This document shows positions 15,339-21,980 of a stretch of DNA of 49,610 nt, piece after piece. Each line of letters starts with the position of its first letter. Positions within the stretch are counted from its first letter, which is position 1. This DNA comes from CAZEQK01 sp964514395 (lineage in GTDB: Bacteria; Bacillota; Bacilli; Tepidibacillales; Tepidibacillaceae): NCBI GenBank assembly GCA_964514395.1, contig CAZEQK010000022.1:1-49610 (forward strand), written 5' to 3'. Made by a program: the position numbers and the translations under genes. Below the pieces are notes generated by a model. That model saw only the letters and a list, made by a program, of their open reading frames with translations. It was not told the DNA's origin and did not search any database.

Positions 15339-15485
15339 ATGACAGAACAACTAAAACATATAGATGATATATTTAAGGATCTTCAGTCCCGTTTAGAACA
15401 GATACGTAGAAACGCAAGAGAAAAATATATGGAAGAAATTGAATATGAAAAGGAATCCGTAGCCGATGCCGAAATTAGCAGTTAA
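15339..15485 (+). CDS. Small coiled-coil peptide
   Basis: 48 aa, highly charged, with heptad-like leucine/isoleucine spacing (LKHIDDIFKDLQSRLEQI). GGAGAGG lies just upstream. Function unknown. Confidence 0.5.
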   Translation: MTEQLKHIDDIFKDLQSRLEQIRRNAREKYMEEIEYEKESVADAEISS

Positions 15486-15570
15486 TAAACTTCAAGATAT
15501 GTTTCATTGGATTATAGAAATTATATATTATATATATTTCTTTGCCGATGAAGACATAACCGAAGATTAA
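15466..15570 (+). CDS. Small possibly membrane-active peptide
   Basis: 34 aa overlapping the previous gene. Central hydrophobic stretch (FHWIIEIIYYIYFF) with an acidic tail. Its stop lies in the first arm of the hairpin at 15565. Low certainty that it is made. Confidence 0.35.
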   Translation: MPKLAVNKLQDMFHWIIEIIYYIYFFADEDITED

Positions 15571-15678
15571 TGGTCTATCCGTCTAAATCTCTTAGCGGAA
15601 GACAGACATTAATCGGATGAGAAACTACATACCTTAATTTTATACTTTACATCTCGTTAAGACTTTTTTTATGTAGTT
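15565..15678 (+). ncRNA. Structured intergenic region (two long hairpins)
   Basis: GATTAATG (15565-15572) pairs perfectly with CATTAATC (15607-15614), with GTCT/AGAC and CCG/CGG inside. AACTACATA (15623-15631) pairs with TATGTAGTT (15670-15678), and seven T (15664-15670) lie at and just before that second arm. This could be a small RNA, an mRNA 3' structure or a terminator; no known RNA family is recognised. Confidence 0.4.
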
Positions 15679-15690
15679 GTACTGGGGTAT

Positions 15691-15712
15691 AAAAAACGGT
15701 AAAACGTTTAAT
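15691..15712 (+). promoter_or_regulatory. Promoter-like element before 15861
   Basis: AAAAAACGGTAAAACGTTTA resembles the CCGTAAAGTTTAAATA core seen at 21061 and 24635. A transcript would start near 15735 and carry a leader of about 125 nt. Confidence 0.45.
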
Positions 15713-15734
15713 GTGTAGTATAATGGCACACAGC

Positions 15735-15860
15735 ATAAAGTTGTGGTCATTTTTATAGTTTCAAAGGGGAAATTTCGATTCCCCCCTTAACTCTATACTA
15801 TGGAGTTTAGGATAAATCGGAAAATAAAAATAATAAATGATAAAATAAAAATGACTAACT
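15735..15860 (+). other. Leader with strong hairpin
   Basis: GGGGAA-ATTTCGA-TTCCCC forms a 6-bp stem with a seven-base loop, recalling a tRNA T-arm. No acceptor or anticodon stem could be fitted, so it is not called a tRNA. It may be a leader structure for the operon leading to the amidoligase. Confidence 0.4.
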
Positions 15861-16058
15861 ATGAATTTCTATATAATAGAATTGGTTATTGAAGCTGATA
15901 ATATATCAGATGCTGAGGAAATGGTAAGTCAAATGATAGATGAAACTAAGTCTTATTATGATATATCTATAAACGGGACAAGAGAAATGACTTCCGAAGA
16001 AATACTAAACCATTTTGGTCGCACAAAAGAAGAGATAGAGAATGGGGAATATATATAA
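15861..16058 (+). CDS. Hypothetical protein before the amidoligase
   Basis: 65 aa. Beta-alpha pattern (FYIIELVIEADNISDAEEMV) as in small ferredoxin-like folds, then a second helix. Ends NGEYI. It ends 35 bp before the proposed amidoligase start and is probably co-transcribed. Function unknown. Confidence 0.6.
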   Translation: MNFYIIELVIEADNISDAEEMVSQMIDETKSYYDISINGTREMTSEEILNHFGRTKEEIENGEYI

Positions 16059-16093
16059 AAAAACAAAAAAAGTATATAAATGGTGAGTATGGT

Positions 16094-17359
16094 ATAAAAA
16101 TCGGCTCAGATCCAGAGTTTCTATTGTTAGATAAAAGCGGGTATCTAAAATATGCGAATAGCATTGATTATTTTTGCAGTTCAAATCGAGATTCTTCTAT
16201 CGGATGTGATGGATCGGGTAGACCTGTCGAAATACGACCAGCGCCTTCTCATATTGCAAATGTGGATAGGCATTGCGCAAATATAGATGCTCTTCTAAAT
16301 CGAATTGGAGTTAAAATAAACAAAAATATGAAAGGAGAATATACGCTATGGGCTGGTTGTGGGGTATATCCACATGGATTTGAATCAATTGGTGGTCATA
16401 TTCATTTTGGCGCTAATCATCTTTTAGTGAATAAATGCGAATCTAATAAGAAGAATGCTGAAAAATTAGTACGAACACTTGATAATTATCTCATTCCTCT
16501 ACAAAGTTTACTTATCCCACCAAAAGATAATGAACGAAGATTTAAAAACCATTATGGTAAATTATCGAAGTATCGTGAACAAGATTATGGAATAGAATAT
16601 CGTACTCCATACTGTTTTGTCATATCCCCGTTTTTCACAAAGGCGTGGTTTAGTCTGGCTTCTCTTATAGCTAAAAATTTCAAACAATTAAAAATGGATC
16701 ATAAACTACATGAGAAAGTCATTCAATATTACGATACGCCCGACTTAAAACCTTTGCGTGATATATATCCCGACGTAAAAAAAGGCATTCTTACAATGAT
16801 GAGATATAATTCACCAAATGAAGAATTGAATAAAAATATTGTTCCATTATTTAATCTTATAGAACAAAAGAAGTTCTATAATAGTTATGATGTCCTAAAG
16901 AATTATGGATATGATAAAATAAAAGATTCTAATCATAAGGATATAATAGTTAATATACATCTTCGTGGTCTGCTCAGAGATGATACAAAACTTATAAAAA
17001 AATTCAAACGTGAGGGTATATCCGTTTTTAAAACAAACTTTCGTAAAATTAACACGAAGTCTGATATAATACTATATTCTGTGGAAAAGACAAAATGGTT
17101 TGGGAGCTACATTAATATCTCACCAGCTGTCTATAAGATTTACAAATGGGAAAGACTTTGGTTTAATAGTAATAGACTCAATTATAGTGATATAACAGTA
17201 CCCGTGTTGAGAAAAAAGACAAAACATATATATACTATTGGCGTTTCTAAACCCTTAATATATCGTATCAACGAAGGTATATATGGTTGGAATGAGTTCG
17301 TTAATTTTATACATCAGGTAAGAAGGGGGATTGAAGGATATGTGCAGAATATTCATTAA
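16094..17359 (+). CDS. Amidoligase (COOH-NH2 ligase, GCS/GS-like fold)
   Basis: Predicted ATP-dependent carboxylate-amine ligase. The family's motifs are present in order: GSDPEF at the N-terminus (acidic metal/ATP site), GGHIHFG near 115, and EYRTP near 180. The remaining 230 residues are lineage-specific. The open frame has no ATG/GTG/TTG upstream of GSDPEF. TTG 16124 would delete that motif, so ATA 16094, 6 nt after GGTGAG, is proposed. A slip of one base from ATG 16089 would also give an intact N-terminus. The gene overlaps the class II glutaminase, with the ATP-grasp protein next. Amidoligase, GATase-II and ATP-grasp genes are known to cluster in phages and bacteria, where they are predicted to build or attach peptide-like amide modifications. 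The target here is unknown. Confidence 0.82.
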   Translation: MKIGSDPEFLLLDKSGYLKYANSIDYFCSSNRDSSIGCDGSGRPVEIRPAPSHIANVDRHCANIDALLNRIGVKINKNMKGEYTLWAGCGVYPHGFESIGGHIHFGANHLLVNKCESNKKNAEKLVRTLDNYLIPLQSLLIPPKDNERRFKNHYGKLSKYREQDYGIEYRTPYCFVISPFFTKAWFSLASLIAKNFKQLKMDHKLHEKVIQYYDTPDLKPLRDIYPDVKKGILTMMRYNSPNEELNKNIVPLFNLIEQKKFYNSYDVLKNYGYDKIKDSNHKDIIVNIHLRGLLRDDTKLIKKFKREGISVFKTNFRKINTKSDIILYSVEKTKWFGSYINISPAVYKIYKWERLWFNSNRLNYSDITVPVLRKKTKHIYTIGVSKPLIYRINEGIYGWNEFVNFIHQVRRGIEGYVQNIH

Positions 17360-18656
17360 TCCTAACAAAAAAATGGATTTTCCGTTTGAAGATTTGGTGG
17401 AATTCTTCTCTTTATTGGAAGATAGAGGTGGACGTGACGGTAATGGTATCTATATGATAGATAGAGCTAAAATAGTCCGTACGACTGGTAAGGCGACGGG
17501 TTTATTAGTTGATGATGACGTTTCTGGGCGTTTTATGTTCCATACACGTTTAGGGACACATGGAACGAAAAAAATCTACAATGTACAACCGCTTCATGAT
17601 GGTAGATATGCTATTGTGCATAATGGTATTTTTTCGCTTTATTCTTTTCCCGTTAAAGATTACCTCAATCTACAATCAAAACATTCGGATTCTCATGTAA
17701 TACTACAGTTAATCCGAACAAGAAATATATTAGATTTCTATAAAGGATTTTTAAAACGAGATTATGGAGTAGTCGTTGTCTTTGATCAAAAAACCGAAAA
17801 TTTCTACCTACTGAAAACGGGCGGAAGTTTCGAGTATGGAATCTGTGATGACGGAAAATATCTTTATGCGAGTTCTTCATTAGATTATTGGGATGTTCAT
17901 GATGTTACGTCTATTAATGACGGCATGTATATACTCGGTGAATATGGTCTAAAACAGATACATAAACCAAAAACTGTTTCTTACCGTAATTATGGATCTG
18001 GTTATCATGCACGAACTTCTGGTACTGCCAATGATACAACAGTTCCTTCTGTTAGTGTTCCTTCAACTACTCCGCCGACTACTTCGGCTTCTGGGTATCA
18101 GATAACTAAAGATATATTCAAAAAATTATACATCAAAGATTTCCCATGTGGATATAATGAGAATTGTAAATATCAATGTCATAATGATCCCAATTATCCA
18201 TGTTTTCTCTATACTGCATACATACGGTATCAGAATACGCCAAAAAGTGAGATAATAGATGAAAAACCATGTGGAAATCACCCAGATTGTAACAATCTAT
18301 GCGGAATATGTGAGGTTTATGACAAATGGATTGTTTATAAGATGTATAATACAGAACCGAAGAAAAATGTATCTATAGAAGCCTATTGTAATAAATGTTA
18401 TGATACTATAGATTGTAAAGATTGTGATGCATATAAACTACATCTTGCACGGAATTATAGAGATATGGAAGTTTATCCAGATTATCCATGTAATACACAT
18501 CCATTATGTAAACAGCAATGTTATACAACGGAACGTGAGTGTGAATTAATAACATTATATTATCAACAAAAAGATGAAGCAGAACAAAGAATAGATGATG
18601 AAGAAGAAGAGGAAGAATATTATGGAATGGGATCATTGTTCCCGACACGGGATTAA
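17340..18656 (+). CDS. Class II glutamine amidotransferase with cysteine-rich C-terminus
   Basis: 438 aa. ATG 17340 is preceded by AGGGGG and is followed directly by Cys, the N-terminal nucleophile exposed when Met is removed. FHTRLGTHG (about 70-78) and VHNGIF (about 95-100) complete the Ntn-hydrolase active site of the GATase-II family. It should release ammonia from glutamine, or cut a gamma-glutamyl/peptide amide. A Ser/Thr/Pro linker (about 222-246) separates it from a C-terminal region with four cysteine clusters (PCGYNENC, PCGNHPDC, CNKCYDTIDC, PCNTHPLC), and then an acidic run of Glu. The tail is unusual for this enzyme family. It overlaps both the amidoligase and the ATP-grasp gene. 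Confidence 0.85.
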   Translation: MCRIFINPNKKMDFPFEDLVEFFSLLEDRGGRDGNGIYMIDRAKIVRTTGKATGLLVDDDVSGRFMFHTRLGTHGTKKIYNVQPLHDGRYAIVHNGIFSLYSFPVKDYLNLQSKHSDSHVILQLIRTRNILDFYKGFLKRDYGVVVVFDQKTENFYLLKTGGSFEYGICDDGKYLYASSSLDYWDVHDVTSINDGMYILGEYGLKQIHKPKTVSYRNYGSGYHARTSGTANDTTVPSVSVPSTTPPTTSASGYQITKDIFKKLYIKDFPCGYNENCKYQCHNDPNYPCFLYTAYIRYQNTPKSEIIDEKPCGNHPDCNNLCGICEVYDKWIVYKMYNTEPKKNVSIEAYCNKCYDTIDCKDCDAYKLHLARNYRDMEVYPDYPCNTHPLCKQQCYTTERECELITLYYQQKDEAEQRIDDEEEEEEYYGMGSLFPTRD

Positions 18657-19341
18657 TGTAAGATATACAAAGACTTGGGGTAAAAGCTACAAGATCTTTA
18701 TGCCTCTACTAAAAGAATCGGGTTACTACTCCAAAAACCCTAAACTTGTATTGAATTTTGGTCATAATTACGAGAGAGAAGATATACATATTTTAAATCG
18801 GTATATTACACATATCCAAGACAAAGTAGAGATGAATCAATTATTTGATAAATATAATATTCAACATCCTAAAACGTATTATTATCCCTTTCATAACTTA
18901 CCGAAAAGAGGATCATGTGTGATAAAGGAGAGATATGGGCGTGGGCGTGGACGTGGTATCGTTTTCACAACTTTCAGAAGTCTAAAAAAACGTGTACTCG
19001 ATTCAAGTATGTTCATTCAAGATTATATACCATTTGAGAAAGAATATCGGGTAGTAAATTTCATCGGACATTATAGAACAAGGCTAAAAATCCCCGATAA
19101 CTTAAATATAAAATTAAAGAATTCTTATACATGTACATTCAAAAATTATAGAGATGAACGATTAGAAAACTTTGCCCATAATATTTGCGAAAACTTTGAA
19201 GTAGAGTATGCGGGGCTTGATATAGGAGAATATAATGGGCATTTATTCGCCATAGAAATCAATTCTGCGGCGGGTATAAACGAGAATTCTGCTCATACGC
19301 TTCTTCATTTTCTTACTAATTATTACGAGAAACTACGATGA
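18622..19341 (+). CDS. ATP-grasp ligase
   Basis: 239 aa from ATG 18622, chosen because GAGGAAG precedes it; upstream in-frame ATGs lie inside the glutaminase tail. It has the ATP-grasp layout: a Lys in VIKERYGRGRGRG (nucleotide-binding loop), then FIQDYIPFEKEYRVV, and EYAGLDIG with FAIEINSAAGI at the C-terminus, where the Asp, Glu and Asn bind Mg-ATP. The length is short but complete for a RimK/TTL-like ligase. Expected chemistry is acyl-phosphate formation and transfer to an amine, forming a peptide or isopeptide bond. Third enzyme of the amidoligase cassette; its stop overlaps the start of a LIM-like protein gene. Confidence 0.82.
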   Translation: MEWDHCSRHGINVRYTKTWGKSYKIFMPLLKESGYYSKNPKLVLNFGHNYEREDIHILNRYITHIQDKVEMNQLFDKYNIQHPKTYYYPFHNLPKRGSCVIKERYGRGRGRGIVFTTFRSLKKRVLDSSMFIQDYIPFEKEYRVVNFIGHYRTRLKIPDNLNIKLKNSYTCTFKNYRDERLENFAHNICENFEVEYAGLDIGEYNGHLFAIEINSAAGINENSAHTLLHFLTNYYEKLR

Positions 19342-19682
19342 ATACCCATAAATGTTTTATATGTAGAAAAAATACCCCTTTTTATGATGGCTTTCGTATT
19401 GCATGCCTTACACTAATAGGGTATGAAACATATGAGAATAATTTTATATGGTCAGATTATCTACATGCCCATACGAAATGTTTTCTGAAATATTTTTTAA
19501 TAAGAGAACCTTATCCCTTTTATCCCTCTTATCATTGCTCTTTATGTAAGAAGAAGATAAAAGAGAATGAGAAATTATTTTATATTCCCGAGCCATCGGC
19601 TCATTGTGCTTTGTATCATAAAAAATGTTTTGAGAAATACTGGATTTATGACTTAGATTTATGGGAGCTTTGTCATGCTTAG
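19338..19682 (+). CDS. Tandem LIM-like zinc protein C
   Basis: 114 aa, coupled to the ATP-grasp gene by ATGA. Repeats: CFIC...HTKCFLKYF and CSLC...YHKKCFEKYW. Same two-site plan as the genes at 14190 and 14534. Direct coupling to the ligase makes a functional link with the cassette plausible. Confidence 0.68.
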   Translation: MNTHKCFICRKNTPFYDGFRIACLTLIGYETYENNFIWSDYLHAHTKCFLKYFLIREPYPFYPSYHCSLCKKKIKENEKLFYIPEPSAHCALYHKKCFEKYWIYDLDLWELCHA

Positions 19683-20025
19683 AATTACTTGCGGGATATG
19701 TGGTATGCCGTTAAAAAGGCTTCCATATTATACGGGGCAAAAGGTGAATGCCGTTAGGTTATTACAGTATGAAAAACCGAATAAAGCCGAAGTGAAATAT
19801 TATCATCTGAGATGTTTTAAGAAGAATTTTATCTACAGAAATGAAACAGAAAGACCAAATGAAGATGATAGATGTATTTGCGGAGTCACCAATATGGGCT
19901 ATCCAAGAATGTTCATTGACTATGGCTATTATAGATCCGATTCCGATGACTTCCAATTCAAATATTACAAAAAATGTCATATTCCATGCTTTGAGAAGTA
20001 TTGGATGCCCCATTATTGGAAATAA
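19675..20025 (+). CDS. Tandem LIM-like zinc protein D
   Basis: 116 aa, overlapping the previous gene by 8 bases. Repeats: CGIC...YHLRCFKKNF, then CIC...CHIPCFEKYW. The second repeat is irregular: CxC instead of CxxC, with the HxxC site kept. Ends MPHYWK. Fourth paralogue of the set. Confidence 0.65.
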   Translation: MLRITCGICGMPLKRLPYYTGQKVNAVRLLQYEKPNKAEVKYYHLRCFKKNFIYRNETERPNEDDRCICGVTNMGYPRMFIDYGYYRSDSDDFQFKYYKKCHIPCFEKYWMPHYWK

Positions 20026-20031
20026 TGATAA

Positions 20032-20075
20032 CAAAAAACCGTAAAGTTTTTAAATGAATTTGCACATTATTTAAT
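20032..20075 (+). promoter_or_regulatory. Early-type promoter before 20106
   Basis: AAAAAACCGTAAAGTTTTTA followed by AATGAATTTGCACATT. TATA box at about 20046-20054 and start codon about 55 bp further on, behind AAGGTGA. Confidence 0.65.
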
Positions 20076-20105
20076 CAGAAATTAAAAAATAAAAAAGGTG
20101 AAAAT

Positions 20106-20246
20106 ATGAAATTAGTATTTGTAGGAAATTATAAGAATCTGTCTGAGGAAGAACTAAAGGATATAATAATGAATCCTAATATGAATCAGACGATGAAATA
20201 TGAAGCGGCAATTGTTCTAAAACAGAGAAAAGATGAATCTGGATAA
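20106..20246 (+). CDS. Small hypothetical protein
   Basis: 46 aa with GGTGA 4 nt before the ATG and its own promoter. Contains LSEEELKDIIMNPN, a short helical unit. Stop and next start overlap by one base. Function unknown. Confidence 0.58.
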   Translation: MKLVFVGNYKNLSEEELKDIIMNPNMNQTMKYEAAIVLKQRKDESG

Positions 20247-20506
20247 TGTATGAGCCGAAATATATAAAAGGCTTTAATCATCTCGTCTGGAAGCTACGAC
20301 ATATCTTATCGAATAATCCATATGTAGAACAGAATAAATATTTTGGCGTAACGGAAATAACCGAAAAATATCCCCAAGAAGAACAAGATGGTATTCTTGT
20401 CGAAGGGAAAGATGTTTTTGGAATAGAAGACTATAATTTTTTCTCGATTAGAGATATAGATTTCTTTTTCGAACAATTGAATAAAAGACGTGATATGGGG
20501 TATTAG
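20246..20506 (+). CDS. Hypothetical protein
   Basis: 86 aa. Mixed alpha/beta with many aromatic residues (KGFNHLVWKLRHIL, DYNFFSIRDIDFFFEQL). No recognised family. Coupled to the previous gene. Confidence 0.58.
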   Translation: MYEPKYIKGFNHLVWKLRHILSNNPYVEQNKYFGVTEITEKYPQEEQDGILVEGKDVFGIEDYNFFSIRDIDFFFEQLNKRRDMGY

Positions 20507-20509
20507 GTT

Positions 20510-20602
20510 ATGAATGATGGAACTATTATTTTTGTTTGTAAAACTTGTAGACATCATGTTCCATATTATGGAAATGAATTTGAACCAGTAGGTGGATGGT
20601 AA
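20510..20602 (+). CDS. Very small CxxC peptide
   Basis: 30 aa with one CKTCRHH cluster (two Cys, two His), enough for a single zinc site. Short but in line with the many small zinc proteins here. Confidence 0.45.
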   Translation: MNDGTIIFVCKTCRHHVPYYGNEFEPVGGW

Positions 20603-20604
20603 GG

Positions 20605-20829
20605 ATGCCCGAAGAACAACCTAAGCTAATAAAAGTCCAATTGATACTTGAGTGGATTACACCACAAGAGAACCTACTTCCGCTTTCTGTGACAAAGACT
20701 ACAGTTCAATTGAGCAAAGTAAAGAAAACCGTCGCTAATATGGTTAATGAGTCATTTAAACGTGTAGATGACGCTTCCGAAGATCCTAATAAAAGAACAG
20801 AGGAAAAGGTAATAGTTGGGTATTCATGA
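20605..20829 (+). CDS. Hypothetical protein
   Basis: 74 aa from ATG 20605 (ATG 20596 possible). Beta-rich start and a helix-turn-like centre (KVKKTVANMVNESFKRV). Its stop overlaps the next start (ATGA). Function unknown. Confidence 0.55.
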   Translation: MPEEQPKLIKVQLILEWITPQENLLPLSVTKTTVQLSKVKKTVANMVNESFKRVDDASEDPNKRTEEKVIVGYS

Positions 20830-21005
20830 TAAAGATTATTGCTATCTGTTATATCATTTACTATATCGGATATGTTTCTGCTATAATCTTCGTGAATAAG
20901 AAGGAAAAGGAAAACATTTTTAAGCAATGTAATGATAATATCTATATATTTCTATTATATACAATGTTTTTTATAGGCGCAATATTAATTTTAATATTTT
21001 GCTAA
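20826..21005 (+). CDS. Small two-helix membrane protein
   Basis: 59 aa. Two membrane helices (about 3-23 and 41-58) flank a basic/charged loop (NKKEKENIFKQ). Function unknown; a hairpin membrane protein of this size could be a holin or an exclusion factor. Confidence 0.55.
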   Translation: MIKIIAICYIIYYIGYVSAIIFVNKKEKENIFKQCNDNIYIFLLYTMFFIGAILILIFC

Positions 21006-21054
21006 CAAAAATGTCAAAAAATTCTGGTGGGCGCTATGCCGAAAAATTACGATA

Positions 21055-21076
21055 AAAAAACCGTAAAGTTTAAATA
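21055..21076 (+). promoter_or_regulatory. Promoter of the replication group (before 21125)
   Basis: AAAAAACCGTAAAGTTTAAA then TATG. This is the cleanest example of the CCGTAAAGTTTAAATA core, shared exactly with 24635. TATA box at 21068-21075, about 50 bp before the ATG. Confidence 0.7.
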
Positions 21077-21124
21077 TGAGAAAAACTATATAAATTATAA
21101 CTAAAAAATTTGGAGTGAAAATAT

Positions 21125-21472
21125 ATGAAATTATTAAAAAAAATATCTGCCTACTTAGATAAGAAAGATATGAAACTAAGACTAAAATGTTTTCTACATA
21201 ACCGTAAAGTAGATGCCACGATATTATACGAAGGTACAAAGAAACTACTGTCTAAGATTGCTTTTAATATCCAATGGTCATACGAGAAAAGAATAAAACC
21301 CTTTATCTCTAAAGTAGCCTTTAATATTAAATGGTCTTGGGATACAAGAATTCATCCTTTCTTATTAGTAATTAAAGCGAACTTAATGAAGCATTTAGCA
21401 AACTTCTTTTATATAGTGGGCGACATATGTGTGGATGCAGAAGAGAAAGCTCTGACGAAACTAATGAAATAA
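21125..21472 (+). CDS. Hypothetical basic protein with internal repeat
   Basis: 115 aa, with GGAGTGA upstream. Very basic and helical. Two near-copies, SKIAFNIQWSYEKRIKPF and SKVAFNIKWSWDTRIHPF, lie back to back (about 39-75). An amphipathic, possibly membrane-surface or DNA-binding protein. It is first in the replication operon; function unknown. Confidence 0.6.
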   Translation: MKLLKKISAYLDKKDMKLRLKCFLHNRKVDATILYEGTKKLLSKIAFNIQWSYEKRIKPFISKVAFNIKWSWDTRIHPFLLVIKANLMKHLANFFYIVGDICVDAEEKALTKLMK

Positions 21473-21645
21473 AAAAACCGTGCCCGAAATGTGGGGCTAC
21501 GGATAGATTAAAAGTCTATATCAAATATCTTCGCATTTACGAAACTGAAGACGGAGAAGTGGTAAAGACAGAACCAGACAGATCAACAAATTATTTATAT
21601 GATATCTGCGCAAAATGTAAAAAATTGATTACTGATGATGGATAA
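21427..21645 (+). CDS. Zinc-ribbon protein
   Basis: 72 aa overlapping the previous gene by 46 bases. CPKC and CAKC knuckles enclose a beta hairpin, a standard zinc ribbon. An extra MCGC lies at the N-terminus. Immediately upstream of the replication genes, so possibly an accessory DNA-binding factor. Confidence 0.65.
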   Translation: MCGCRRESSDETNEIKKPCPKCGATDRLKVYIKYLRIYETEDGEVVKTEPDRSTNYLYDICAKCKKLITDDG

Positions 21646-21980
21646 TGCGACGAAAAATATTTCATAGATATATAAAAACTTCTAAGATACCTAAAAATAA
21701 ACATTTAATTAAAGATTTTAAACTATCAATATCAAGAAGATTTTTTAGAATACCTTACGCAGCGCAATATGATTGTATAAAAAGAAAATTAAATATTGTT
21801 TTAGATTACGAAAAGGAAAAAAATATAGAAGGCTATATAAATCTGGAAACTGTACTTGAATTATCTTGTCATTTATCCGACTCAATTGCTGGAATAATTG
21901 CTTGTAGATTACCGAAATATAAAGGAACAAAGAAATGTCCAATAAAACCATTGTTAAAAGAATGTATAAATCATGGATAA
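21645..21980 (+). CDS. Hypothetical basic protein
   Basis: 111 aa, basic and helical, with a Lys/Arg-rich N-terminal third. The start overlaps the previous stop by one base and the end overlaps the primase start by 8 bases. No family recognised. Confidence 0.58.
   Translation: MRRKIFHRYIKTSKIPKNKHLIKDFKLSISRRFFRIPYAAQYDCIKRKLNIVLDYEKEKNIEGYINLETVLELSCHLSDSIAGIIACRLPKYKGTKKCPIKPLLKECINHG

Noticed and set aside
15735..15805. Possible second tRNA (T-arm-like GGGGAA stem, AGTATAATGG D-loop-like string)
   Set aside because: No consistent acceptor or anticodon stem could be paired in any register.
16060..16083. TATA-like GTATATAAATG as the amidoligase promoter
   Set aside because: It would start transcription at or after the first codons of the conserved motif; the upstream element at 15691 fits better.
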